Positions 24,684 to 33,372 of a stretch of 37,860 bases of DNA are shown here, in pieces; the stretch's first letter is position 1; the number at the start of each line of letters is the position of its first letter. Source of the DNA: Opitutus sp. Lineage in GTDB: Bacteria > Verrucomicrobiota > Verrucomicrobiia > Opitutales > Opitutaceae. The position numbers were made by a program, and so were the translations under genes. The notes under the pieces are model-generated. The model made no database searches. It was not told the DNA's origin and worked only from the letters and a program-made list of their open reading frames with translations. Location of the stretch: positions 1 to 37,860 of the forward strand of contig JANYAM010000138.1 in assembly GCA_025361365.1 (NCBI GenBank). Reading direction: 5' to 3'.

Positions 24684-27600
24684 CGGCCCGGCCGCCGCGC
24701 CGGCCACGCTCGACCTCATCGTCAACGGCCGCGCCGTCTCCACCGCGGGCGTGGCGCCGACCACCACGCTGCTGGCCTGGCTGCGCGCCAGCGGCCTGAC
24801 CGGTTCCAAGGAAGGCTGCGCCGAGGGTGATTGCGGCGCCTGCTCCGTGGCGCTGGTGGACCGCGACGCGAACGGCAAGCCGACCTACCGCGCCTTCAAC
24901 AGCTGCATCGCGTTGGTGCCGATGTTCGCCGGCCGCGAGATCGTGACGGTCGAGGGTCTCGCGAAATGCGGCGCCGACCAGAAACAACTTCACCCGGTGC
25001 AGGCCGCGATGGTCGAGCACTACGGTTCGCAATGCGGCTATTGCACGCCCGGCTTCGTCGTCTCGATGTTCGAGGCTTACTACCGCGACGGCTGCAAGGC
25101 CCCGTGGCAGGTCAGCGACCAGCTCTGCGGCAATCTCTGCCGCTGCACCGGCTACCGGCCGATCCGCGATGCCGCGGTCACGGCGCTGGCGGGTAGGGCG
25201 GCGACTCCGCTCGCCGCCGAGGCGCGGACGGAGTCCGCGCCCTACCAGGATCACTTTGCCACGCGGCTGCAGGTGCCGGTGCATCCGCCCGTCGCCCTCA
25301 ACTACACCGCGGGCGAGGCGAAGTTCTTCCGCCCGACGTCGCTGCCGGGGATGTTCACGCTGCTCGAGACCTACCCGACGGCCCAGCTGGTGGCCGGCGC
25401 GACCGAGATCGGCGTCGAGCTGAACAAGAAGTTCAAGGCGTTCCCCCTGCTCATCTCGACCGAGGGCGTGCCGGAGCTGACGCGCATCACCGCGACACCC
25501 GAGGCCTGGCACCTCGGCGCCGGCGCCACGCTGACCAATATCGAGGAGGCCATCGGCGCCGAATATCCCTCCATTGCGAAAATGCTCCGCGTCTTCGCCG
25601 CGCGCCAGATCCGCAACCGCGCCACGCTCGGCGGCAACCTCGTGACGGCGTCGCCCATCGGCGACAGCGCCCCGGTGCTGCTGACGCTCGAGGCGAGCGT
25701 CGTGCTCGTCACCGCCAAGGGCGAGCGCACGGTGCCGCTGGCCGATTTCTTCACCGCCTACCGCAAGACCGTGCTGAAGCCCGGCGAGGTCATGCGCGAG
25801 ATCGTGCTGCCGCGCGGCGGGCCGACCCGCGGCCTGACGCGGCGCGTCGACTTCCTGAAAGTTTCCAAGCGCCGCGAACTCGACATCAGCATCGTGGCCG
25901 CGGCGTTCTGCGTGGACCTCGACGCCGGCGGCGTCGTCCGCAAGGCGCGCATCGCCTACGGCGGCGTGGCGGCGATGCCGCTGCGTGCGCTGAAAGCCGA
26001 GGCGGCCTTGGTAGGCAAGAAGCTCAACGATCCGGCGGCAACACGCATCCTGCACGACACCTTCAAGCCGATCGACGATGCCCGCAGTGGCGCGGAATAT
26101 CGCCGCGGATTGGTCGTCAGCCTTTGGGAGAAATTTGTCTCCGGCGAGCAGAGCCAGGCGCAGGACGCAGATCTTGGTTTCGCCGGCGACAGCCGTTGGC
26201 CGGTCGAGGACGCGTCCCGAAACCTCGGCCACGAAAGCGCCGTCGGCCACGTGACCGGCCGGGCGCTGTATGTGGACGACACGGCGCAGCGCCGGAAGAT
26301 GCTCGATTGCTGGCCGGTCTGCGCGCCGCACGCCCGGGCGAAGATTTTGCGGCGCGACGCCACCAAGGCCCGGCAGGCGCTGGGCATCCATGCCGTGCTG
26401 CTGGCCGAGGATATTCCCGGCGAGAACAACACCGGCCCGGTGCGGCACGACGAGCCGCTGCTGGCGCAGGACGAGGTTCTCTTCCACGGCCAGATGGTGG
26501 CGTGGGTGGTCGGCGAGTCGCTGGCGGCCTGCCGCGCGGCGGCGGCGCTGGTTGAGGTGGACTACGAGCCGTTGCCCGCGGTGATCGGCCTGCCGGCCGC
26601 CATCGCGGCGGGCAGCTACCACACCGAGCCGCACGCGCTGACGCGCGGCGACGTGGCGACCGCGCTGGCGACGGCGCCGGCCCGGCTGGAGGGCGAATTC
26701 GAATTCGGCGGGCAGGAGCACTTTTATCTCGAGACGCACGCGGCCTGGGCGGAGGCGGGCGAGGACGGCACCGTGCTGGTGAATTCCTCGACGCAGCATC
26801 CGTCGGAAATCCAGGCCATCGTCGCCGAGGTGCTGCACCTCGCGCGGCACAAGGTCGTCGTGCAGGCCCCGCGCATGGGCGGCGGCTTCGGCGGCAAGGA
26901 GACGCAGGGCAACGGATTTGCGGCGCTGGTGGCGCTGGCGGCGGTGAAGACCGGCCGGCCGGTGCGCGTGCAACTCGACCGCGACCTCGACATGAAGCTG
27001 ACGGGCAAGCGCCACCCGTTCCACGCAAAGTTTTCCATCGGCCACGACAACGATGGGCGCCTGCTCGCCGCGCAGGTGGAACTCGTGTCGGACGGCGGCT
27101 GGTCGCTCGACCTGTCCACGGCGATCAACGATCGCGCGCTCTTCCACCTCGACAACGCCTACTACATCCCGGCGGTGCACTTCAGCGGGCGCGTCGCGAA
27201 GACCAACGTGACGTCGCACACGGCGTTCCGCGGCTTCGGCGGGCCGCAGGGCATGCTCGTCATCGAGGAGATCATCGACCGCATCGCGCGCCAGGTTGGC
27301 CTGCCGCCGGAGGTGGTGCGCGAGCGCAACCTTTACCACGGCACCGGCGAGACCAACCGCACGCACTATCAGGAAGACATTGGCGACAATCGCATCCAGG
27401 AAATCTGGGCGCAGGTGCTGGCCAAGGCGGAGTTCGCGAAGCGCCGCGCCGAGGTTAATGCCTGGAACCAGGCCAACCCGCATATGAAGCGCGGGCTGGC
27501 GGTGACGCCGGTGAAGTTCGGCATCAGCTTCACGCTCTCGCACTACAACCAGGCGGGCGCGTTGGTGCACATTTATCAGGACGGCTCGGTGCAGGTGAAC

Positions 27601-28563
27601 CATGGCGGCACGGAGATGGGGCAGGGGTTGCACACCAAGATCCTCGGCGTGGCGATGCGTGAGCTCGGCCTGCCCGCCGCGAGCATCCGGTTGATGACCA
27701 CGAGCACCGACAAGGTGCCGAACACGTCGGCCACGGCGGCGTCGAGCGGCGCGGACCTGAACGGCGCGGCGGTGGCGGCGGCGTGCGTCACGCTGCGTGA
27801 GCGACTGCTGCCGGTGGCGGCGACGCTGCTGGGTGAAACTTCACCTGTGGGAGCGACCTTGCTCGCGACTGTCGCGACCAAGGTCGCTCCCACAAATTCG
27901 GACCTGCAAGACGTCGTCTTCGAAAGCGGCGAAGTCTTCGCCCGCTCAAATCCCGCGGCCCGCCTCTCCTTCGCCCAGGTCTGCGCCAAGGCCTACACGG
28001 AGCGCGTCAGCCTTTCCACGACCGGCTTCTACAAGACACCCGGCGTGAAGTGGGACTGGGTGAAGGCCGAGGGCCGGCCGTTCCACTACTTCGCCTGCGG
28101 CGCGGCCGTGGCCGAGGTGGAGGTCGACGGCTTCTCCGGCATGCACCGGGTGCGGCGCGTGGACATCGTCCACGATGTCGGCGACTCGCTCAATCCGGGT
28201 ATCGACCGCGGGCAGATCGAGGGCGGCTTCGTGCAGGGCATGGGCTGGCTGACGCGCGAGGAATTGCGCTGGGACCCGCAAGGCCGGCTGCTTACGCACA
28301 GCGCGAGCACCTACCAGATTCCCGCGTTCAGCGACGCGCCCATCGAGTTCAATGTCACGCTGCTGCCGAAGGCCGCGCAGCCGAGCGTGGTCCACGGCAG
28401 CAAGGCCGTCGGCGAGCCCCCGCTGATGCTGGCGTTCTCGGTGCGCGAGGCGTTGCGCGACGCCGTCGCCGCGTTCGGCCAGCCTGGCGGCGAAGTGCCG
28501 CTGGCGTCGCCCGCGACCGGCGAGGCGATCTTCGCGGCGATTCAGGCGCGGCTGGCGCGCTGA
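24661..28563 (+). CDS. Single-chain xanthine dehydrogenase
   Basis: A 1300-residue molybdenum enzyme oxidising hypoxanthine and xanthine to urate. The start is ATG 24661, inside allE; the longer track start is a shadow. Domains in order: 2Fe-2S ferredoxin (Cys in EGCAEGDCGACSV), second 2Fe-2S (SQCGYCTPGF, GNLCRCTGYRPI), FAD domain (FFRPTSLPGMFTLLETYPTA, TLGGNLVTASPIGDSAP), then the Mo-pterin domain (MGGGFGGKE, TAFRGFGGPQGML, GTEMGQGLHTKI) with the catalytic Glu in VGEPPLMLAFSVREAL. Most bacteria split this into XdhA and XdhB; here the junction near residue 520 is fused, as in animals. Two palindromic repeats are inserted in frame, at residues ~178-195 in the Fe-S to FAD linker and ~1062-1078 in the Mo domain. 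The 3' end overlaps the opposing xdhC. Confidence 0.95.
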   Translation: MSTVRLFDGPAAAPATLDLIVNGRAVSTAGVAPTTTLLAWLRASGLTGSKEGCAEGDCGACSVALVDRDANGKPTYRAFNSCIALVPMFAGREIVTVEGLAKCGADQKQLHPVQAAMVEHYGSQCGYCTPGFVVSMFEAYYRDGCKAPWQVSDQLCGNLCRCTGYRPIRDAAVTALAGRAATPLAAEARTESAPYQDHFATRLQVPVHPPVALNYTAGEAKFFRPTSLPGMFTLLETYPTAQLVAGATEIGVELNKKFKAFPLLISTEGVPELTRITATPEAWHLGAGATLTNIEEAIGAEYPSIAKMLRVFAARQIRNRATLGGNLVTASPIGDSAPVLLTLEASVVLVTAKGERTVPLADFFTAYRKTVLKPGEVMREIVLPRGGPTRGLTRRVDFLKVSKRRELDISIVAAAFCVDLDAGGVVRKARIAYGGVAAMPLRALKAEAALVGKKLNDPAATRILHDTFKPIDDARSGAEYRRGLVVSLWEKFVSGEQSQAQDADLGFAGDSRWPVEDASRNLGHESAVGHVTGRALYVDDTAQRRKMLDCWPVCAPHARAKILRRDATKARQALGIHAVLLAEDIPGENNTGPVRHDEPLLAQDEVLFHGQMVAWVVGESLAACRAAAALVEVDYEPLPAVIGLPAAIAAGSYHTEPHALTRGDVATALATAPARLEGEFEFGGQEHFYLETHAAWAEAGEDGTVLVNSSTQHPSEIQAIVAEVLHLARHKVVVQAPRMGGGFGGKETQGNGFAALVALAAVKTGRPVRVQLDRDLDMKLTGKRHPFHAKFSIGHDNDGRLLAAQVELVSDGGWSLDLSTAINDRALFHLDNAYYIPAVHFSGRVAKTNVTSHTAFRGFGGPQGMLVIEEIIDRIARQVGLPPEVVRERNLYHGTGETNRTHYQEDIGDNRIQEIWAQVLAKAEFAKRRAEVNAWNQANPHMKRGLAVTPVKFGISFTLSHYNQAGALVHIYQDGSVQVNHGGTEMGQGLHTKILGVAMRELGLPAASIRLMTTSTDKVPNTSATAASSGADLNGAAVAAACVTLRERLLPVAATLLGETSPVGATLLATVATKVAPTNSDLQDVVFESGEVFARSNPAARLSFAQVCAKAYTERVSLSTTGFYKTPGVKWDWVKAEGRPFHYFACGAAVAEVEVDGFSGMHRVRRVDIVHDVGDSLNPGIDRGQIEGGFVQGMGWLTREELRWDPQGRLLTHSASTYQIPAFSDAPIEFNVTLLPKAAQPSVVHGSKAVGEPPLMLAFSVREALRDAVAAFGQPGGEVPLASPATGEAIFAAIQARLAR
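25193..25245. repeat. Twin-hairpin element inside xdh, Fe-S/FAD linker
   Basis: The left arm starts GTAGGGCGGCGACTCCGC and the right arm, read inverted, GTAGGGCGCGGACTCCG. It encodes about GRAATPLAAEARTESAPYQ without breaking the frame. An 18-base stretch of the right arm (GGTAGGGCGCGGACTCCG inverted) is identical to the intergenic element at 32702. Confidence 0.8.
27846..27894. repeat. REP-like twin-hairpin element inside xdh, Mo domain
   Basis: Two 24-base arms (27846-27869 and 27871-27894) with one mismatch surround a single T. The arm starts TGTGGGAGCGACCTTG, matching the element in pdxA. It is read VGATLLAT, in the same frame as VGASLLAT in PdxA. Confidence 0.85.
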
Positions 28564-29351
28564 CGGTCCCGCTCGGTCAGGAGCTGGGCGGCGATGCTGA
28601 GGGCGATTTCGCGCGGATCGTTGTTGCCGAAGGGAAGGCCGACGGGACAGTGAAATTCCTTCGCGCGCTTCGGCGGCAGGCCGGCGGCGATCAGTTCCTG
28701 TTGCAGCACCTTCGCCTTGGCGTCGCTGCCGATGACGCCGACAAAGGGAAAGGTTCGTTCCGCCAGCGCGCGCTGCAGCACGGGGCGGTCGGAAGCGTGG
28801 CCCTTGGTCAGGCAGAGCAGGAAGGCATGGTCGGGCATCGTCGGGACCAGGTCGGCCGGCTCGGCGGCCTCGAGATAGCGGGCGTTGCGGGCCCGCGGCA
28901 GCTTGTCGAGCCACTCGCGACGCGGATCCACCACGGTAATCTGGCAGTCGAGCGGGGCGAGCACGGGCACGAGCGCCTGCACGACATGGCCGGCGCCGAA
29001 GATCCAGATGGGCCACGCCGCGCCGGCGCCGCCCCCCGCGTGCGGTTCGAAATAAAGCTTCACCGAGCCGCCGCACGTCATGCCGACGTCGGTCTTGAGC
29101 GCCCAGTTGACGAATTTCGGCTGGCCGGTCGCGTCCGCGAGCAGCTCCTGCGCGACGCTGATGGCCTTGGCCTCGACCTTGCCGCCGCCGACGGTGCCGG
29201 TGTGAAGGCCGGCGGCGGTGACGAGCATCTTCGCGCCGGTGTCCTGCGGCGTGCTGCCGAGCGACTCCGTGAGGATGACGAGCACGAACGCAGTGCCGTC
29301 GCGCTCGAGGGCGACCAGTTGTTCGTAGAAAGAAGCGGCGGGGTCCGACAT
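28542..29351 (-). CDS. xdhC: XdhC-family molybdenum cofactor insertion protein
   Basis: A 269-residue XdhC protein, which binds molybdenum cofactor, helps its sulfuration and loads xanthine dehydrogenase. The N-terminal part has VLVILTESLGSTPQDTGAKM and TGTVGGGKVEAKAI; the Rossmann-type C-terminal part has WIFGAGHVVQALVPVLAPLD and FVGVIGSDAKAK. It is encoded against xdh, and the two genes overlap by 22 bases at their 3' ends, so transcription of one runs into the other. Together with the neighbour this makes the assignment firm. Confidence 0.93.
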   Translation of the reverse strand: MSDPAASFYEQLVALERDGTAFVLVILTESLGSTPQDTGAKMLVTAAGLHTGTVGGGKVEAKAISVAQELLADATGQPKFVNWALKTDVGMTCGGSVKLYFEPHAGGGAGAAWPIWIFGAGHVVQALVPVLAPLDCQITVVDPRREWLDKLPRARNARYLEAAEPADLVPTMPDHAFLLCLTKGHASDRPVLQRALAERTFPFVGVIGSDAKAKVLQQELIAAGLPPKRAKEFHCPVGLPFGNNDPREIALSIAAQLLTERDRQRASRA

Positions 29352-29391
29352 GGGCCCCAGTCAGCCACGGATTGGGCCGCTGGGCACGGTT

Positions 29392-29432
29392 AAAAAGATT
29401 GCCGGACGGAGGTCACTACCCCTCCGCCCGGC
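29392..29432 (-). terminator. Rho-independent terminator, minus strand
   Basis: A 12-base stem (GCCGGACGGAGG with CCTCCGCCCGGC, one mismatch) and 8-base loop is followed on the minus strand by TTTTT. It would end the transcript of the methyltransferase-like gene and separate it from xdhC. Confidence 0.6.
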
Positions 29433-29575
29433 ATCACTTGCGCACTACACTGACCGGCTTGCGCCGGGAGTCTGGTTCCCGCCCGGCGACCCCGGCATGC
29501 GCGCGCTCCGCGGCAGGCCGTCGTCGGGTTGGGGAGAAAAAAAGTGGGGAGCCATCGTGAGCGGGAAGGATGGGC

Positions 29576-30076
29576 CTACTTGAGGGCGAGGGTGCACAGG
29601 CAGCCGTCGGGCAGCCGGACGCGGCGGATGACGGTGAGGTCGGCCGCCCGGTAGGGGCTGCCCGGGGGCGCGATCAGGTGCAGATCGAACAGCAGCCCGC
29701 CCGGTTTCAGCAGGTGCGCGATCTCCGGCAGGTCGATCCCGCTGGGCTGCGACAGGCGCAGCGCGAGGTGGAAGGTGCCGGTCAGGTCGGGCAGATGGGC
29801 GGCGTCGGGCTGGATCCAGACATTCTGCCGCATGCTCGCGCGCACGGCCTGCCGGGCGGCGCCGCGCTCATAGGCCGAGGCTTCCAGGCCGTAGAAGCGG
29901 CTGCGCGGAAAACGCTGGGCGAGGAAGAGGAGGGATTCCGCCCGGCCGCAATTCGCGAGCAACAGGTTCACGCCCTGGTCCAGACGGGCGATGGAGCCGG
30001 GAGCCTGGGTCAGGATCAGGTCGAGGAGTTGCTCGTCGGTGAGCGCAGAGGAAGCGGATTGGCTGAGGACACACAT
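29576..30076 (-). CDS. Small methyltransferase-fold protein
   Basis: A 166-residue protein starting at ATG 30076 (MCVLSQSASSALTDEQLLDL); the upstream track start at 30112 is less likely. It resembles a short class I SAM-dependent methyltransferase: VNLLLANCGRAESLLFLAQR is placed like motif I, with a following FYGLEASAYERGAA strand and acidic residue, and IAHLLKPGGLLFDLHLI is placed like motif V/VI. The Gly-rich loop is degenerate (N-C-G-R-A-E), so SAM binding is uncertain. No partner genes suggest a substrate. A terminator lies beyond its stop. Confidence 0.6.
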   Translation of the reverse strand: MCVLSQSASSALTDEQLLDLILTQAPGSIARLDQGVNLLLANCGRAESLLFLAQRFPRSRFYGLEASAYERGAARQAVRASMRQNVWIQPDAAHLPDLTGTFHLALRLSQPSGIDLPEIAHLLKPGGLLFDLHLIAPPGSPYRAADLTVIRRVRLPDGCLCTLALK

Positions 30077-30322
30077 GTTAGGACGGAAAGTGATGCAATA
30101 CGACGTTACCAAAACACCCTGGCCCGTCGAAACGGCACAAATTGCGTAACGGTTTGGAAATATTTCCAGCCGGAGTTCGGGTCGCCTGCGCGGCCGCGGC
30201 CGCGCGCGGACACTTGAGCCGACAGAGGTGAAAACGGGGCGCGGAGGGGCATGAACGCCGAAGCAAACCAGCCCGGACCAGCGCGCAACTTCCGGCGGGT
30301 GGGCCGGTCGGCTAAGGCGCGC

Positions 30323-30955
30323 TCAGCCCTTGAACGAGGTCCGGCGCCACTCCTGCCAGCGTTCACGGCCGGCGAACATGGGCACGGAGTCGTTGACCGG
30401 TGAATCCTTCACCAAAAGAAAATAGCGCGCGAACAGCTCGTCCGCCGTGCCCCAGGCGAAGCCGTAGGGCGGGCCCTCCGAGATCACCGGTTTCTGGTAG
30501 TAGAAATAGCCGAGCAGCGAGCCCTGGTATTTCAACAGGCTGGCCATGCGGGCGCGGTAGACCTCGCGCCGCTCCGGTAGCAGCGCGCAGAGGAAGGCGC
30601 GCTCGTAGACATAGTCGAACGAGTTGGGCACAAAATCGTGGCTGAAGAAATCCCCGAGGATGATGCGGCTCGCCAGCGCTGTGCCGTTCAGGCGGCGGGC
30701 GCGTTCGACGGCCCCGGGCGCGAAGTCGATTGCCGTGACATCGTAGCCGGCCTGGGTGAACGCCTTGATCTCGTGGCCGAGGCCACAGCCGGGAATGAGC
30801 ACCTTGCCGCGCGCCTGCGGGTTGGAACCGGTGTCCTTGCGCTTGAGGAATTCCTTCAGGTCAGCCGGCACGCCGTCAAAATCCCACGGCGTGTTCGCGC
30901 CGAGGTAGCGCGAACTCCAGAATTCCGGGTGACTGGGAGGGATGTCGTCCAACAT
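30323..30955 (-). CDS. TPMT-family SAM-dependent methyltransferase
   Basis: A 210-residue methyltransferase of the thiopurine S-methyltransferase family. Marks are HPEFWSSRYLGANTPWDFDG at the N-terminus, the SAM loop VLIPGCGLGHEIKAF, VTAIDFAPGAVERAR and YVYERAFLCALLPERREVY. Bacterial members methylate S, Se or Te atoms in small molecules, or halides; the substrate is not decided by sequence. The length is normal for the group. It is the middle of three minus-strand genes with generous spacing, and a link with the purine locus is not implied by the name. Confidence 0.85.
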   Translation of the reverse strand: MLDDIPPSHPEFWSSRYLGANTPWDFDGVPADLKEFLKRKDTGSNPQARGKVLIPGCGLGHEIKAFTQAGYDVTAIDFAPGAVERARRLNGTALASRIILGDFFSHDFVPNSFDYVYERAFLCALLPERREVYRARMASLLKYQGSLLGYFYYQKPVISEGPPYGFAWGTADELFARYFLLVKDSPVNDSVPMFAGRERWQEWRRTSFKG

Positions 30956-30999
30956 GGCGGCGGGAGAGCGGGAGGGACAGACGGCCGGTTCGGGCCCCG

Positions 31000-31641
31000 T
31001 TAGTCAAGTCCGACCAGCGTGATATGGCGCAGCTCGAAGGGCGCGCCCTCGAACTGGAAGCCGATTTTACCCTCTCGTAACGAACCGCCGGTGACGCGGT
31101 TCTGCGCCACGCCGTTGACCGTGACCTCGATCGTGTCGCCGCGGCAGGTGATGTCGGCGGTGTTCCACTCGCCGGCGGGCTTTTCGCTGTCGGGCGCCGT
31201 GTGCGCCTTGATCGCCGTGGCGGCGCCGGGCGCGCTCGTGAGCGGCTCGGCGAACGTGGCGCCGGCCATCGGCAGGAGGTCGCCCGCGGACTTGTTCTTG
31301 GTCTGCACCTGGAAGCTGAGCGGCCAGGCCCGGTCCTTCGGCCCGGAGCTGATGTGGAGGAGCACGCCGCCGTTGCCCGGCTTGCCCGGCCAGCGCCACT
31401 CGACGTGCAGGCGGTAGTTGGCGTGCGGGGCCGTGGTGGCGATGTAGCCCACCGGCGCGCCGGCCGCGGCGATCACGCCATCGGCTTGGACCGTGCACAC
31501 GGTGGCGATCTCGGTGGCGGGACTGGTCGTCAATTCCCAGCCGGCGAGGTCGCGGCCATCAAAGAGTTCGCGGGGCTCGGCCGCGCGCGCTGGGGCGGTC
31601 GCCAGCGCGAGGAGGGCAAGAACGGGGACAAGGCAACGCAT
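31000..31641 (-). CDS. Exported DUF1080 (3-keto-disaccharide hydrolase-like) protein
   Basis: A 213-residue protein starting at ATG 31641 with a signal peptide (CLVPVLALLALATAPARAAE). The domain opens with ELFDGRDLAGWELTT and contains YRLHVEWRWPGKPGNGGVLL and WNTADITCRGDTIEVTVNG, the typical DUF1080 layout of a concanavalin-like beta sandwich, ending FEGAPFELRHITLVGLD. Members are frequent in Verrucomicrobiota and Planctomycetes, and some hydrolyse 3-keto-glycosides. It is divergent from the GH43-like gene across 88 bases, suggesting a small carbohydrate pair. Confidence 0.88.
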   Translation of the reverse strand: MRCLVPVLALLALATAPARAAEPRELFDGRDLAGWELTTSPATEIATVCTVQADGVIAAAGAPVGYIATTAPHANYRLHVEWRWPGKPGNGGVLLHISSGPKDRAWPLSFQVQTKNKSAGDLLPMAGATFAEPLTSAPGAATAIKAHTAPDSEKPAGEWNTADITCRGDTIEVTVNGVAQNRVTGGSLREGKIGFQFEGAPFELRHITLVGLD

Positions 31642-31729
31642 GCCTTCACCCTTAGCAGTTGGTCGCCGATTTGCAAGGGGGGCGGAGTCCCGGCTTGAGC
31701 CGCGGCGTGGCCGGGCGCATTTTGCCCGG

Positions 31730-32689
31730 ATGAAACCCCTTTCCCTGGCCCGGCTTGGGCTGATTGCGCTGGCCCTCGGCGCGCGCACCTTGGCGGCCGA
31801 TTCCGGTGACACCGTGCTGCTTTTCAGCTACTTCACAGGCAACGGCGAGGACGGCCTGCACCTGGCCACGAGCGAGGACGGCCTCAAATGGACGGCGCTG
31901 CGCGGCGGCGCGTCGTTTCTCCAACCGGTGGCTGGCGAAAACAAGCTCATGCGCGACCCGTGCCTGCTGCTCGGGCCCGACGGGATTTTCCGGATGGTGT
32001 GGACGACCTCGTGGGCCGGCGGGACCATCGGTTACTCGAGCTCGGACGACCTCGTGCACTGGACGAAGCAAAAGACCCTGCACGTCATGGACCACGAGCC
32101 GGCCACCGCGAACTGCTGGGCACCGGAGGTCATCTACGATGCGGCGCAGCAGCACTACCTTATCTTCTGGTCGTCAACGGTGCCGGGCCGATTCCCCGTG
32201 CCCGACGAGGCCGAGCGCAAGGACAAGACCAAGCCGCCGCGCAACCACCGGCTGTATTCCACCACGACGAAGGACTTCGCGACGTTCACGCCGACGAAGC
32301 TGCACTACGAGCCCGGCCTCAATGTCATCGACGAGACGATGGTGCGCGACGGCGACGGCTGGGTGATGTTCGTGAAGAACGAGACGGAGCTCCCGGTGCC
32401 GGCGAAGAACATCTACCTCGTGCGGGCGCCGTCGCCCGACGGCCCGTGGACGGCGCCCAGCGCGCCCGTGACGCCGCCCGGCCTGTGGGTCGAGGGCGGC
32501 ACCGCCATCAAGATCGGCGACTGGTGGCACCTTTACTACGACATCTACCGCGAGAAGAAATACGGCGTGCTGCGCACAAAGGATTTCACCACGTGGGAGG
32601 ACCTCACAGCCGAGCTCGTCATGCCGAAGGGCATCCGCCACGGCACCGTGCTGCGCGTGCCACGCGCGGTGGTGAACCTGCTGAAGTGA
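31730..32689 (+). CDS. Exported GH43-like five-bladed propeller protein
   Basis: A 319-residue protein with a signal peptide (LARLGLIALALGARTLAAD). Repeated blades contain GLHLATSEDGLKW, LMRDPCLLLGPDGIFRMVWT, TIGYSSSDDLVHWTKQKTL and ANCWAPEVIYDAAQQHYLIF, the pattern of family 43 and related glycosidases. The Asp of MRDPC and the Glu of WAPEV fit catalytic or binding positions, and IDETMVRDGDGWVMFVKNE fits the third acidic position. Substrate, perhaps arabinose-, xylose- or fructose-containing glycans, cannot be told. The longer track start is a shadow; ATG 31730 fits the signal peptide. The gene converges with sufT across a hairpin repeat. Confidence 0.8.
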   Translation: MKPLSLARLGLIALALGARTLAADSGDTVLLFSYFTGNGEDGLHLATSEDGLKWTALRGGASFLQPVAGENKLMRDPCLLLGPDGIFRMVWTTSWAGGTIGYSSSDDLVHWTKQKTLHVMDHEPATANCWAPEVIYDAAQQHYLIFWSSTVPGRFPVPDEAERKDKTKPPRNHRLYSTTTKDFATFTPTKLHYEPGLNVIDETMVRDGDGWVMFVKNETELPVPAKNIYLVRAPSPDGPWTAPSAPVTPPGLWVEGGTAIKIGDWWHLYYDIYREKKYGVLRTKDFTTWEDLTAELVMPKGIRHGTVLRVPRAVVNLLK

Positions 32690-32702
32690 GCCGTGTAAAC
32701 AG

Positions 32703-32732
32703 GTAGGGCGCGGACTCCGCTCCGCGCCCTGC
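32703..32732. repeat. Hairpin element between converging GH43-like gene and sufT
   Basis: GTAGGGCGCGGACTCCGCTC runs into a complementary CCGCGCCCTGC, a strong hairpin that ends two bases before the sufT stop. It could act as a terminator, though no T-run follows. It shares 18 identical bases with the element inside xdh. Confidence 0.75.
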
Positions 32733-32733
32733 C

Positions 32734-33285
32734 TCAGATGAGCCCGAGCTTCATCTTTCCTTCCTCGGAAATCATCGACTGGTTCCAGGCTGGCTCCCAG
32801 GTGATGCGGACATCGGCGTTGGCGACACCGGGAACGAGCAGGATCTTGCCCTTGGCGTCCTCGGCGATGGCCGGACCCATGCCGCAGCCGGGCGCGGTGA
32901 GCGTCATGGCGACGTCCACCTTGAAGCCGCCGTCGTCCTGCTTGCCGACATCCATCGAGTAGACGAGGCCGAGGTCGACGATGTTCACCGGGATCTCGGG
33001 ATCGAACACCTTGCGCAACTGGTCCCAGATCGCCTCGGGGTCGGGCGCGCCATCGGCCAGCGTGGCGGCGGTGACGGTCTGCACGGCGACGGTCTCGCCG
33101 ATCGCGTCGGCGTCCTTGCCGTCGAGCCGGTAGAGGCCGGTCGAGGTCTGGATGGTGTAGCTGCCGCCGAGCACCTGATGAATGAAGACGGTTTCGTTGG
33201 CGAAGAGCGTCTGCTTGTCGCCGCTGGGGATCTGCGTGACGGTAACCTCGCGGGTCAGGATGCGGTCGCGTTTGTCGGTGGTCAT
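32734..33285 (-). CDS. sufT: SufT-like Fe-S assembly protein
   Basis: A 183-residue protein starting at ATG 33285. The C-terminal ~100 residues form a MIP18/PaaD-type domain (DPEAIWDQLRKVFDPEIPVN, IVDLGLVYSMDV) with the conserved Cys in MTLTAPGCGMGPAIAEDAKG and the ending ITWEPAWNQSMISEEGKMKL. An N-terminal segment (LTREVTVTQIPSGDKQTLFA) is specific to the long SufT form. These proteins help mature Fe-S proteins, especially under high demand. It is the last gene of the suf operon here; the operon contains no SufS or SufE/SufU in the window. Confidence 0.9.
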   Translation of the reverse strand: MTTDKRDRILTREVTVTQIPSGDKQTLFANETVFIHQVLGGSYTIQTSTGLYRLDGKDADAIGETVAVQTVTAATLADGAPDPEAIWDQLRKVFDPEIPVNIVDLGLVYSMDVGKQDDGGFKVDVAMTLTAPGCGMGPAIAEDAKGKILLVPGVANADVRITWEPAWNQSMISEEGKMKLGLI

Positions 33286-33296
33286 GAGAAGAGGAG

Positions 33297-33367
33297 TCAC
33301 CACGAAATACACCAAATACACGAAAGAGTCGGATTGGTTTTGGTGTATTTCGTGTGTTTCGTGGTGA
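33297..33367. repeat. Long inverted repeat between sufD and sufT
   Basis: The left arm TCACCACGAAATACACCAAA and onward is mirrored by a right arm ending CGTGTGTTTCGTGGTGA; each is about 29 bases with a few mismatches. The arms consist of ACACGAAATACACCAA-type words. Confidence 0.85.
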
Positions 33368-33372
33368 TCAAG

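Noticed and set aside
24676-27633. 985-residue minus-strand ORF
   Set aside because: Arg/His/Ala-rich shadow of the xanthine dehydrogenase frame with no recognisable domain.
24661-28563. xdh as a pseudogene because of inserted repeats
   Set aside because: The frame stays open through both inserts and all cofactor and catalytic motifs remain.
30323-30955. TPMT-like gene as part of the purine pathway
   Set aside because: The thiopurine name reflects a drug substrate in mammals; bacterial members act on other small molecules and the gene is separated by a terminator and another gene.
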